Assembly (NCBI GenBank): GCA_934292955.1
Contig: CAKQXZ010000009.1
Span: 1-44,927, forward strand
Direction: 5' to 3'
Source: an uncultured Clostridia bacterium
Lineage (GTDB): Bacteria; Bacillota_A; Clostridia; Christensenellales; Borkfalkiaceae
Length of the DNA stretch: 44,927 nt
In this document: piece after piece, positions 8,764-17,643 of the stretch
Layout: every line of letters starts with the position of its first letter
How positions within the stretch are numbered: the stretch's first letter is position 1
Made by a program: the position numbers and the translations under genes
Notes under the pieces: model-generated
What the model was told of the DNA's origin: nothing
The model's database searches: none
The model's input: the letters and a program-made list of their open reading frames with translations, nothing else

Positions 8764-8946
8764 ATAATCAGCGTGTATAAGTCTGTTTATTTGTAGAAAA
8801 TATAAAATCTGTTAGCAATAGGTAACCGAAAATTACGATTGCCGGAAAAAATTTCTTAAAGATACGAAAACAAAGACGGCTTATACTATATGTTACAATG
8901 GCAGTTAACCGCTTGAGCGGTACGAAATATACGGTGGAGGATAATA

Positions 8947-9441
8947 ATGAAGAAAATCAGCAATATTGCGTTTGACGGAACAAAGGAGCAGGAAGCACAA
9001 TTAAGAGCCGCTCTCTCGAAACTGAAAGACGTACCCGGCGGACTTATGCCCGCTATGCAGCAGGCGCAGGATATTTACGGATATCTGCCCAAAGAAGTTC
9101 AGCAGATAATCGCCGACGAAATGGGCGTTTCGCTTGCGGAAGTATACGGAATAGCCACGTTCTACGCTCAGTTCGCCCTGTCGCCCAAAGGCGCGTATAA
9201 AGTAGCGGTGTGCTTAGGTACGGCATGCTACGTTAAAGGTTCGGGCGATATTTTCAACGAACTTACAAAAATACTCGGTATCGATAACGGCGAAGTTACC
9301 GCGGACAAGCGTTTCTCTCTTGACGCGACGCGCTGTATCGGCTGCTGCGGCTTAGCGCCCGTTATGACCGTAAACGACGAAGTTTACGGAAAGATAACTG
9401 CCAAAGACGTTGCGGGTATAATCGAAAAATATAAGGCGTGA
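8947..9441 (+). CDS. hydC: [FeFe]-hydrogenase NuoE-like subunit (HydC/HndA)
   Basis: This is a 164-residue subunit with an N-terminal helical part and a thioredoxin-like [2Fe-2S] domain. The ligands are visible: C89-x4-C94 in VCLGTACYVKG and C130-x3-C134 in CIGCCGLAPV. In NAD(P)-dependent and electron-bifurcating hydrogenases this subunit works with the NuoF-like flavoprotein to pass electrons between NAD(P)H and the Fe-S chain. GGTGGAGG lies just before the ATG. It is the first of three genes, with hydB 34 bp on and hydA 12 bp after that. The length fits the family. Confidence 0.95.
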   Translation: MKKISNIAFDGTKEQEAQLRAALSKLKDVPGGLMPAMQQAQDIYGYLPKEVQQIIADEMGVSLAEVYGIATFYAQFALSPKGAYKVAVCLGTACYVKGSGDIFNELTKILGIDNGEVTADKRFSLDATRCIGCCGLAPVMTVNDEVYGKITAKDVAGIIEKYKA

Positions 9442-9475
9442 GCTTACGCCGTGAAAGACATGGAGGAAAACGTAA

Positions 9476-11341
<1,866 letters not shown>

Positions 11342-11353
11342 GGAGAGTGAATT

Positions 11354-13084
11354 ATGGTTAATCTTAAAATAAACAATATATCCGTAAGCGTTCCCGAAGG
11401 AACAACCATACTTGAAGCGGCAAAGTCTGTCGGTATCAATATTCCCACGCTTTGCTACATGAAAAAAATCAACGAAATAGGTGCGTGCCGCATTTGCGTA
11501 TGCGAAGTAAAGGGCGCAAGAAGTTTCGTTGCCGCATGCGTATATCCCGTTAACGAAGGTATGGAAGTTTTCACCGATACGCCGGCTATCCGCGCTTCGA
11601 GAAAAACTACCATCGAACTTCTTCTTTCCAATCACAACAAATCATGCCTTTCGTGCGAAAGGAACATGAACTGCGAACTGCAGAATCTTGCGTACGAATA
11701 TAACTGCGATATGAACGCCTTCCCCGGTGAAATGACTCCGTCGGAAACAGACTTTTCCACCGATTATCTCGTGAGAGATAATTCTAAGTGCGTTCTTTGC
11801 CGCAGATGTGTGGCAACCTGTAAAGCCGTTCAGCACGTCGCCGTAATCGGGACCAGAAACCGCGGTTTCGCAACCGATATAGGCTGTGCGTTCAACGAGG
11901 AATTAGCCGACAGTTCGTGCGCCGCCTGCGGGCAGTGTATAAATGTTTGTCCGACGGGCGCGCTCCATGAAAAGAGCGAAATCGAAAACGTCCGTAAGGC
12001 GTTGAACGATCCCGAAAAGATCGTTATAGTAGGCGCCGCTCCGTCAGTCCGCGCCGCGCTCGGCGAAGAATTCGGCTATCCTATCGGGACCAACGTAGAA
12101 GGCAAGATGAACACCGCGTTCCGTCTTCTCGGGTTCGATAAAGTGTTCGACGTAAACTTTGCGGCAGACCTTACCATTATGGAAGAATCGCATGAGTTTA
12201 TCGAACGCGTTACCAAGGGTGAAAAGCTGCCCCTTATAACGAGTTGTTCTCCCGGTTGGATCAGATTTATGGAATATTATTATCCCGAACTGATTCCCAA
12301 CATTTCCACCTGTAAGTCGCCGCAGCAGATGTACGGCGCGACGGTCAAGACCTATTATGCCGAAAAACTCGGTGTTTCTCCCGAAAAACTTTACGTCGTT
12401 TCGGTTATGCCGTGCGTAGCGAAGAAGTTTGAAAAGAATCGTAACGATCAGGCTGCCGCAGGATGCAAGGACGTTGACGCGGTACTCACGACGAGAGAAC
12501 TTGCAAGGTTTATAAAGAGCAAAGGCATTCTGTTCAACGAACTTGCCGATTCCGATTACGACGCGCCGCTCGGCGAATATACGGGTGCGGGCGTTATCTT
12601 CGGCGCGACCGGCGGCGTTATGGAAGCCGCATTGCGTACCGCGGTAGAAACCATTACGGGTAAATCGCTCGATAACGTAGAATTTACTCAGGTTCGCGGA
12701 ACCGAAGGCATAAAAGAAGCGACTTACGACGTAAACGGTCTTAAAGTGAACGTTGCGGTTGCAAGCGGGCTCGAAAACGCAAAAACGCTTTGCGATCAGA
12801 TTAAAAACGGCACTTGCAAGTATCAGTTCATAGAAATTATGGCTTGTCCCGGCGGCTGCGTAAACGGAGGCGGACAACCCATTCATCCGGCGTATGTAAG
12901 ACGTAACACCGATATTAAAGCCCTGCGCGCAAGCGTGCTTTACAATATCGACAGCGGCAAGAAGATCAGAAAGAGCCACGAAAACGAATTCGTTAAGGCG
13001 CTTTATGAAAATTATTTCGGAACGCCCGGCAGTCATAAGGCGCACGAAGTTCTGCATACGACTTATGTAAACAGAAAGAAATAA
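11354..13084 (+). CDS. hydA: [FeFe]-hydrogenase catalytic subunit (HydA/HndD)
   Basis: This 576-residue enzyme carries out reversible H2 formation. It has an N-terminal [2Fe-2S] domain (C34, C45, C48, C62), a His-Cys3 [4Fe-4S] site (H94, C98, C101, C107), two [4Fe-4S] clusters (C146-C156, C189-C199) and the H-cluster domain with motifs L1 TSCSPGW (C298), L2 VMPCVAKK (C354) and L3 MACPGGCVNGGGQP (C498, C502). The C-terminus has EVLHTTY, akin to the usual LHTHY end. L1 has Ser where many enzymes have a second Cys. With HydB and HydC it would form a cytosolic NAD(P)H-linked, possibly electron-bifurcating complex. Maturases HydE, F and G are not in the window. GGAGAG lies before the ATG. Confidence 0.97.
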   Translation: MVNLKINNISVSVPEGTTILEAAKSVGINIPTLCYMKKINEIGACRICVCEVKGARSFVAACVYPVNEGMEVFTDTPAIRASRKTTIELLLSNHNKSCLSCERNMNCELQNLAYEYNCDMNAFPGEMTPSETDFSTDYLVRDNSKCVLCRRCVATCKAVQHVAVIGTRNRGFATDIGCAFNEELADSSCAACGQCINVCPTGALHEKSEIENVRKALNDPEKIVIVGAAPSVRAALGEEFGYPIGTNVEGKMNTAFRLLGFDKVFDVNFAADLTIMEESHEFIERVTKGEKLPLITSCSPGWIRFMEYYYPELIPNISTCKSPQQMYGATVKTYYAEKLGVSPEKLYVVSVMPCVAKKFEKNRNDQAAAGCKDVDAVLTTRELARFIKSKGILFNELADSDYDAPLGEYTGAGVIFGATGGVMEAALRTAVETITGKSLDNVEFTQVRGTEGIKEATYDVNGLKVNVAVASGLENAKTLCDQIKNGTCKYQFIEIMACPGGCVNGGGQPIHPAYVRRNTDIKALRASVLYNIDSGKKIRKSHENEFVKALYENYFGTPGSHKAHEVLHTTYVNRKK

Positions 13085-13110
13085 TCCGATTATACATCAT
13101 CCTTTCATTG

Positions 13111-13149
13111 AAAGAGCATGGCTTAAGCAATTAGGTCATGTTCTTTTTT
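13111..13149 (+). terminator. Intrinsic terminator of the hydrogenase operon
   Basis: AAAGAGCATG pairs with CATGTTCTTT across a 16-nt loop and is followed by further T residues, 27 bp after the hydA stop. Confidence 0.75.
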
Positions 13150-13155
13150 ATAAAC

Positions 13156-13187
13156 AAAAAGCCGCTTTGAAGAAGTCATAGGGCGGC
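13156..13187 (-). terminator. Minus-strand terminator hairpin (second of two)
   Basis: On the minus strand GCCGC pairs with GCGGC around a 17-nt loop and is followed by TTTTTG. It lies downstream of the diguanylate cyclase unit. Confidence 0.6.
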
Positions 13188-13189
13188 AA

Positions 13190-13219
13190 TAAAAAACGAC
13201 GACTAAAAAGCCGTCGTTT
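13190..13219 (-). terminator. Minus-strand terminator hairpin (first of two)
   Basis: On the minus strand AAACGACG pairs with CGTCGTTT, followed by six T in all. It is 17 bp beyond the stop codon of the small exported peptide gene. Confidence 0.75.
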
Positions 13220-13235
13220 ATATCTTTGGTGTATA

Positions 13236-13440
13236 TTAAGTGCTCAATAAACTCTCGTACGGTCGGTTAGATTCAGCCACCGTTTTCAGCCGCGCAACGT
13301 CGTTTTCGAGCCCGATCCCGTCGCAGAAATCTCCCGTCAATGAAGGTGCCGCCGCAGAAACGATTCCGATCGAAACCGCAGAAACGACGATCACCCCGAC
13401 AATGGTCAGAAGAATTGTTTTCAATGTCGTTTTTTTTCAT
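13236..13440 (-). CDS. Small exported peptide, frame interrupted in an A8 run
   Basis: The clear part is a 62-codon frame (from TTG at 13424) with a strongly hydrophobic segment, TILLTIVGVIVVSAVSIGI, ending in SAAAP, which looks like a signal peptide with an AxA cleavage site. TTG has no ribosome site. An ATG at 13440 overlaps the TGA of the upstream cyclase gene (ATGA), but the eight A after it put it out of frame. With seven A it would read MKKTTLKTILLTIVG, a textbook signal start. So the gene is probably translationally coupled to the cyclase and either disrupted, phase-variable or affected by a base-calling error. The mature part (about 40 residues, two Asp-rich turns, one Cys) is not recognised. 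Confidence 0.6.
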
Positions 13441-14519
13441 ATGGATATTTCTTCGCTTTGCTGTTTTGCGTCGTACATTGCTTTATCCGCTTTTGCAAGC
13501 GCGCTTGAAAATCTTTCCTTTTTGGGATCGAAATAAGTTTTTCCTATAGCTACGGTGGGCAGTTTTTCATCCTGTTTTCTCTTTTCGTCGAGCAGTTGAG
13601 TAAATTGCGCGTTCATTTCGTCGACTTTATCTCTGTTTTTGAAAACTATAACGCAGAATTCGTCGCCGCCGATACGATAGCAATAGCCGTATCTGACGTA
13701 AACTTTTTTAAGAATTTCGGCAACGGTAACAAGGCATTTATCGCCGTAATTATGCCCATATGTATCGTTGATCTCTTTGAACTTGTTTATATCGAAAAAG
13801 AGTATTACCGCAGGCTTCTTTATATATTTCGTTCTCAGCGCGAACGAACGTCTGTTAAGCAGCCCCGTAAGCGGATTGTTGTGCATGATTATCGAACAAT
13901 AATATATGTAAAACAAAGCCATTCCCATCGAGATGTCCTGCCACATAAAATGCCAGCCCGGTATCATGGTATCGCATAACAAGCCTATTGCAATCATAAG
14001 CAGAATAAGAATAAGCGGGAGAATGTTATTGTTCTGGTTTATATGATTGAACCGTACTACCGACGATACGAAAAACGCGCTGTTCACAAGCAATGCAAGA
14101 TGATAAACGAAGAAAATCGGTCCGCGATGATACAGGTTATCGGGGGTGACGTAATACATAATCCCCGTAAAAATCGATATAAATGCCAGAATTGCGTTTA
14201 TGCTTGCTACAATAAAGAACACTTTGTAAAGATTTTTTCTGCCTTCGAAATACGAAACCGACATAACTATCGGAATAACCGGCGCGTTCGATAATTCTAT
14301 AAATCTTACGATTATGTGAATTACTCTGTATTCGGGAAAATTTCCGTCAAGAAAAAGTCCCGTAAAATCGCAGGTGGCACATAAAATCAACAGCAAAGAC
14401 GCGCCCGCCGCATGATATTTTGGCATCTTTGTCATGGTGTCGTGCGTAAGAATGAAAGATATTAATATTGTAGAAGTCGCAATCGTAATTGCTAAATTTG
14501 CTATATAAACACCCATCAT
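13437..14519 (-). CDS. Membrane-bound diguanylate cyclase (GGDEF)
   Basis: This 360-residue protein has an N-terminal membrane region of about six or seven helices (residues 1-195), which probably senses a signal, and a C-terminal GGDEF domain. The domain has the metal and GTP residues FFDINKFKEINDTYGHNYGD and an intact RIGGDEF active site, so it should make cyclic di-GMP from two GTP. I see no RxxD inhibitory site at the usual place ahead of GGDEF, suggesting no product inhibition by that route. AGG precedes the ATG-ATG start. Its stop overlaps the ATG of a small exported peptide gene by 4 bp. It is divergent from a small Xre regulator gene. Confidence 0.92.
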   Translation of the reverse strand: MMGVYIANLAITIATSTILISFILTHDTMTKMPKYHAAGASLLLILCATCDFTGLFLDGNFPEYRVIHIIVRFIELSNAPVIPIVMSVSYFEGRKNLYKVFFIVASINAILAFISIFTGIMYYVTPDNLYHRGPIFFVYHLALLVNSAFFVSSVVRFNHINQNNNILPLILILLMIAIGLLCDTMIPGWHFMWQDISMGMALFYIYYCSIIMHNNPLTGLLNRRSFALRTKYIKKPAVILFFDINKFKEINDTYGHNYGDKCLVTVAEILKKVYVRYGYCYRIGGDEFCVIVFKNRDKVDEMNAQFTQLLDEKRKQDEKLPTVAIGKTYFDPKKERFSSALAKADKAMYDAKQQSEEISI

Positions 14520-14546
14520 CCGCGTACCTGCTAAAGTGTGTGAGAT

Positions 14547-14575
14547 AGTATATCACGTTTGTAGCTTAATGTAAA
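14547..14575 (-). promoter_or_regulatory. Predicted promoter of the diguanylate cyclase gene
   Basis: Read on the minus strand it is TTTACA, 17 bp, TATACT, about 30 bp from the start codon. The divergent regulator promoter begins about 35 bp away. Confidence 0.7.
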
Positions 14576-14610
14576 GTATTAAGCAGAATTTTATCGTTTT
14601 TTTAGGCAAA

Positions 14611-14639
14611 TTGATATTATAATGTCTATGTATTATAAG
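14611..14639 (+). promoter_or_regulatory. Predicted promoter of the Xre regulator gene
   Basis: TTGATA, 17 bp, TATAAG. The first palindromic operator begins 4 bp after the -10 box, at the expected transcription start. Confidence 0.65.
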
Positions 14640-14643
14640 TATA

Positions 14644-14660
14644 TTAGGGAAATTCCCTAA
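14644..14660. promoter_or_regulatory. Palindromic operator 1
   Basis: TTAGGGAA-A-TTCCCTAA is a perfect 8+1+8 palindrome. Its centre is 29 bp from that of operator 2, nearly three helical turns. Confidence 0.75.
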
Positions 14661-14670
14661 TGTCAAATAT

Positions 14671-14691
14671 TTTTAGGGAAAATCCCTAAAA
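14671..14691. promoter_or_regulatory. Palindromic operator 2
   Basis: TTTTAGGGA-AAA-TCCCTAAAA is a 9+3+9 palindrome with the same TAGGGA core as operator 1. It lies just before the regulator start codon, where bound protein would block its own expression. Confidence 0.75.
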
Positions 14692-14699
14692 TAATATAT

Positions 14700-14906
14700 A
14701 TGATAAGTTTCGGAAAACGGTTGAAAGAACTCAGAACAGAAAAAAATATCAGTCAGAAGGATTTAGCGGAGATTATAGGTACAAACAACAGCAGTGTGTG
14801 CGATTGGGAATGCGGCAGGGCGGAGCCTAATTTCGATACGCTCGTTCGACTGTGCGTTTTTTTCGGCGTTTCGGCTGATTATTTGTTGGGAATTTCCGAT
14901 TACTGA
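14700..14906 (+). CDS. Small Xre-family DNA-binding regulator
   Basis: This 68-residue protein is almost only a helix-turn-helix domain: FGKRLKELRTEKNISQKDLAEII, then the recognition helix NNSSVCDWECGRAEP, then NFDTLVRLCVFFGVSADYLLGI, which is typical of the Xre/Cro family. No standard ribosome site precedes the ATG; the leader is A/T-rich and contains two matching palindromes. The most likely role is autorepression, with possible control of the divergent cyclase gene about 180 bp away. The sequence does not show a prophage setting, although similar proteins are often phage-derived. Confidence 0.88.
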   Translation: MISFGKRLKELRTEKNISQKDLAEIIGTNNSSVCDWECGRAEPNFDTLVRLCVFFGVSADYLLGISDY

Positions 14907-15010
14907 AGCGCGACGGCTTAATCTGTAATTATGTATATGCGCGCCATTACGAGCGTGTTAATATATACTTAGACCGATAACGCCGCGCGTAAAAACCGTA
15001 AAACAACTAA

Positions 15011-15041
15011 AAAAACCGCCCTTATTAAAGAGCGGTTTTGA
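15011..15041. terminator. Bidirectional terminator between the Xre gene and thiT
   Basis: AAAACCGC pairs with GCGGTTTT. The A-run before and T-run after let it serve both convergent genes. Confidence 0.65.
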
Positions 15042-15082
15042 ATTTTATATAGCGGTTTAGGAATTCCGTTCGTCGTCACTGA

Positions 15083-15784
15083 TTACTTTTGCTCCGTGCG
15101 GAATTTTGACGGGGCGATTTTTTCTATTACGCCGAGTTTCCAGAGCGTAAGCAGAATGGCAACGCAGATTATCCAGTCGGGGACGAGATATACTACCTGA
15201 TACAAAAGCGAGTAGGCAACGGCGTTCGGCGCGGGAATATCCGCCCATATCGCGCCCATATTGAAGTATATGATACCCGAAACGAAGTGAGATAAAAATC
15301 TTACGACGTATGTAAGCGACGCACTGGCAAAAAGAGCCGCGCCGTCGTTTTTTATTACCTTTTTAGGCAGGGCGGCAAACGCGATCGCCGCAAAAGCAAG
15401 CAGATAATCGAGTACAAAAGTTACGGGAGTAAGTATATACGGATCCTGAACGAACTGCAGTAATCCGTGCGCAAGCCCGACTATAATGCCTTTTCCGAAC
15501 CCGAAATAGTAAGCGTAGAGTATAACGGGAAGCATAGAAGCAAGCGTTACCGAGCCGCCGTACTGCACGGGCGAAATCTTTATGTACGAAAGCACGAAAG
15601 AAAGCGCGAGCGCGACGCCGCCGTAAACGACGTCAACCGTTTTCATGCGTTTTTTTCCGGCAAGAAGAACGATTGCAAGAACGAGCAGTACGCCGAGCAA
15701 ACACCATGCCACGATTGTTACGACTTGAGTGTCCGCGTCGGTGAATTCCTTATCGAAAAAGGAAAGCAAGTTAAAAAATGACAT
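15083..15784 (-). CDS. thiT: ThiT-type thiamine transporter, S component of an ECF importer
   Basis: This is a 233-residue membrane protein with about six or seven helices. The segments YGGSVTLASMLPVILYAYYFG and RFLSHFVSGIIYF resemble the thiamine-binding regions of ThiT. ThiT captures thiamine outside and works with a shared ECF energising module (EcfA, EcfA', EcfT), whose genes are not here. A TPP riboswitch lies directly upstream, which fits the assignment strongly. The ATG follows a 7-nt T-run and GAGGTG. The N-terminus (about 30 residues) is longer than in the lactococcal protein and adds one hydrophobic segment. Confidence 0.9.
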   Translation of the reverse strand: MSFFNLLSFFDKEFTDADTQVVTIVAWCLLGVLLVLAIVLLAGKKRMKTVDVVYGGVALALSFVLSYIKISPVQYGGSVTLASMLPVILYAYYFGFGKGIIVGLAHGLLQFVQDPYILTPVTFVLDYLLAFAAIAFAALPKKVIKNDGAALFASASLTYVVRFLSHFVSGIIYFNMGAIWADIPAPNAVAYSLLYQVVYLVPDWIICVAILLTLWKLGVIEKIAPSKFRTEQK

Positions 15785-15786
15785 AA

Positions 15787-15808
15787 AAAAACACCTCGTA
15801 AGGGTGCA
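15787..15808 (-). terminator. Riboswitch-controlled hairpin that holds the thiT ribosome site
   Basis: On the minus strand GCACC pairs with GGTGT around CTTACGA and is followed by seven T ending at the ATG. The GAGGTG ribosome site (15792-15797, 7 nt from ATG) forms the 3' arm, so the hairpin could stop transcription or hide the ribosome site. Confidence 0.7.
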
Positions 15809-15817
15809 GAAAAAAAT

Positions 15818-15910
15818 ACTTTTCCCGCCCGTGAATTACCGCGGCGCGGTACAATGGGTATAATCTCAGCAATGCCGACTTAACCGGTCGGGCAAAGCAC
15901 CCCTTTATGC
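15818..15910 (-). ncRNA. TPP (thiamine pyrophosphate) riboswitch
   Basis: On the minus strand the conserved blocks of the THI element follow in order: AGGGGTGC, GCTGAGATTATACCC, ACC, GGTAAT and CGGGCGGGAAA. The location directly before thiT and the downstream hairpin fit repression when TPP is plentiful. Confidence 0.92.
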
Positions 15911-15940
15911 GTCGGGCTATCCGTCCGACAAATCGTGTTT

Positions 15941-15969
15941 ATTTTACATCGTATTTTGTCATAAGTCAA
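15941..15969 (-). promoter_or_regulatory. Predicted promoter of thiT
   Basis: Read on the minus strand it is TTGACT, 17 bp, TAAAAT, about 30 bp before the riboswitch. It overlaps the divergent spoIVA control region. Confidence 0.7.
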
Positions 15970-15998
15970 GCATAACTTCGTGTTTTTCGTCATATATT
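15970..15998 (+). promoter_or_regulatory. Possible sigma-E (sporulation) promoter of spoIVA
   Basis: GCATAAC, 14 bp, CATATATT resembles the sigma-E pattern (ATA-type -35, 14-15 bp, CATACAAT-like -10). It ends 28 bp before the spoIVA start. No good sigma-A pair is present on this strand. Confidence 0.5.
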
Positions 15999-16026
15999 GA
16001 AATTACGAAGGACTTCGGAGGATTAT

Positions 16027-17502
16027 ATGGAAAAGTACGATATTTATAAAGATATCGAGAAACGAACCGGCGGCGACGTGTATGTCGGAGTGGTCGGACC
16101 CGTCAGAACGGGCAAGTCGACTTTCGTGTCTAAATTTATGCAACTTTCGGTTATACCGAACATTACGGGAAAAAACAAAAAGGCGGTCGCCGTAGACGAA
16201 ATGCCGCAGTCCGGCGCCGGCAAAACAATTATGACGACCGAGCCGAAATTTGTGCCCGGCGAAGCGGTTACCGTCAAAGTTGCGGGCGGCGGCAAGGTTA
16301 AAGTAAGGCTTATCGATTGCGTAGGGTATACCGTAAAAGGCTCTTTGGGACTTGAAGAAAACGGCAGTGCAAGACTTATAAAAACGCCGTGGCAGGATGA
16401 ACCCATGCCGTTTGAAAAAGCGGCGGAATACGGCACGGAAAAGGTTGTTAAAGAGCATTCGACAATCGCCGTTGTCGTTACTACCGACGGAAGTTTTACC
16501 GACATTGCGCGCGATTCTTACGCCGAAGCCGAAGAACGGGTTATCGACGAACTCAAACAGATCGGCAAGCCGTTTATCGTGTTGCTTAACGTAAGCGATC
16601 CCGAAAGCGAAAAGTCGGTCGCTCTCGGCAAAAAGATAGAAGAAAAATATGGCGCGAAAGTAGTCGTTAAAAATGCCGAAAAACTTACCGCCGAAGATAT
16701 AGACGAGCTTCTTGCGGGCGTACTTCTGGAATTCCCCGTGCGCACGGCTTGCGTCGTAACGCCCGATTGGATGCGCACGTTAGATGAAGATAATCGACTT
16801 ATAGCCCCGCTTTTGGGTGCAATTAAGGCTAATTTGTCGTCGGTTGTAAAGATGGGCGACTACAGAAAAATAGAAAAGAAAATCGAAGAACTCGATTTTG
16901 TTGCGGCGGCGTCTTCCGAACTAGATCTCGGCGAAGGCAGTATAAGTATAAGCGTTATGCCTAAAGAAAACGTGTTCTACGAAGAACTTTCCGCCGCGGC
17001 GGGCGAAAGCCTTTCCGACGAGTTGCTTCTTATGAAATATGTGCTTTCGGCTAAAAAGGCTAAATGCGCGTATAACAAGATAAAAGGCGCGCTCGAAGAA
17101 GCCGAACGCACGGGTTACGGCATCGTTCCGCCCGCCGAAGACGAAATTACTCTTTCCGAACCCGAAATGGTTAAAAACGGCAGTAATTACGGCGTTAAAA
17201 TCAAGGCGGTTGCTCCGTCGCTGCACGTCGTAAGAGTGGAAATCGGCGCGGAAGTCAATTCGGTCGTCGGCAAAGAATCGCAGTGCGCGACTTACGTCGA
17301 CGCTTTAAGAAAGCAGTACGAAGAAAACCCGCAAGGCATTATGAAAATCGATCTTTTCGGCAGACCGCTTTACAGTTTCGTAAGCGAAGAGATTTACGAC
17401 AAAGCGGGCGGCATGAAAACCGCCTTCCGCGAAAAACTTAAAAAGACCGTTTCCAAACTCGTCAACGAAAAGAAAAACGCTCTGTTCTGCGTAACCATTT
17501 AA
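16027..17502 (+). CDS. spoIVA: Stage IV sporulation protein A, coat-basement ATPase
   Basis: This is a 491-residue SpoIVA, matching the known length of about 492. SpoIVA is a mother-cell ATPase that polymerises on the forespore surface as the base of the spore coat. The N-terminus MEKYDIYKDIEKRTGGD and Walker A GPVRTGKS (residues 24-31) are nearly canonical, and the C-terminal end NEKKNALFCVTI also fits the family. The ATG at 16027 is chosen because CGGAGG precedes it; an in-frame TTG 30 bp upstream is less likely. Codons 255-259 (DNRLI) coincide exactly with the dispersed 16-bp motif. Its presence marks the organism as an endospore former or a recent descendant of one. Confidence 0.97.
   Translation: MEKYDIYKDIEKRTGGDVYVGVVGPVRTGKSTFVSKFMQLSVIPNITGKNKKAVAVDEMPQSGAGKTIMTTEPKFVPGEAVTVKVAGGGKVKVRLIDCVGYTVKGSLGLEENGSARLIKTPWQDEPMPFEKAAEYGTEKVVKEHSTIAVVVTTDGSFTDIARDSYAEAEERVIDELKQIGKPFIVLLNVSDPESEKSVALGKKIEEKYGAKVVVKNAEKLTAEDIDELLAGVLLEFPVRTACVVTPDWMRTLDEDNRLIAPLLGAIKANLSSVVKMGDYRKIEKKIEELDFVAAASSELDLGEGSISISVMPKENVFYEELSAAAGESLSDELLLMKYVLSAKKAKCAYNKIKGALEEAERTGYGIVPPAEDEITLSEPEMVKNGSNYGVKIKAVAPSLHVVRVEIGAEVNSVVGKESQCATYVDALRKQYEENPQGIMKIDLFGRPLYSFVSEEIYDKAGGMKTAFREKLKKTVSKLVNEKKNALFCVTI
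16789..16804 (+). repeat. Dispersed motif, copy 4 (in spoIVA)
   Basis: Exact GATAATCGACTTATAG, continued by CCCCGCTTTT. It encodes DNRLI at residues 255-259. Confidence 0.9.
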
Positions 17503-17558
17503 CCGTTTTTGCGGCTGAGCGGTTTTACGCGCAACAGCGTAAATCTAATCAAAAAGCC

Positions 17559-17574
17559 GATAATCGACCTATAG
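17559..17574 (+). repeat. Dispersed motif, copy 5 (after spoIVA)
   Basis: Exact GATAATCGACCTATAG, preceded by AAAAAGCC and followed by CGCGAT. It lies 56 bp after the spoIVA stop. Confidence 0.9.
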
Positions 17575-17605
17575 CGCGATATTTATATTAAAAATAAGTC
17601 ATATT

Positions 17606-17638
17606 AAAAAGCACAGACCATTGCCGTCTGCGCTTTTT
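17606..17638. terminator. Bidirectional terminator between spoIVA and the AraC gene
   Basis: AAAAAGCACAGAC pairs with GTCTGCGCTTTTT (one mismatch) around a 7-nt loop. Runs of A before and T after serve both convergent genes. Confidence 0.85.
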
Positions 17639-17643
17639 ATATG

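Larger units (their letters stand above)
8599..8946. other. 348-bp gene-free region leading into the hydrogenase operon
   Basis: It contains the ZIP terminator, an inverted repeat CGATAAA/TTTATCG (8714-8734), a sigma-A promoter, and about 180 nt of leader with a small palindrome ACCGCTTGAGCGGT near 8910-8923. GTTAGCAATAGGTAACC (from about 8811) loosely recalls a redox-regulator half-site pair, but the match to the Rex consensus is too poor to call. Confidence 0.5.

Noticed and set aside
8805..8835. Rex-type operator before the hydrogenase operon
   Set aside because: The sequence GTTAGCAATAGGTAACC is only loosely palindromic and differs from the Rex consensus at several key positions.
15910..15924. 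GTCGGGCTAT near the thiT leader as a motif copy
   Set aside because: Only ten bases of the extension match and the core is absent. It is part of a leader hairpin before the TPP riboswitch.
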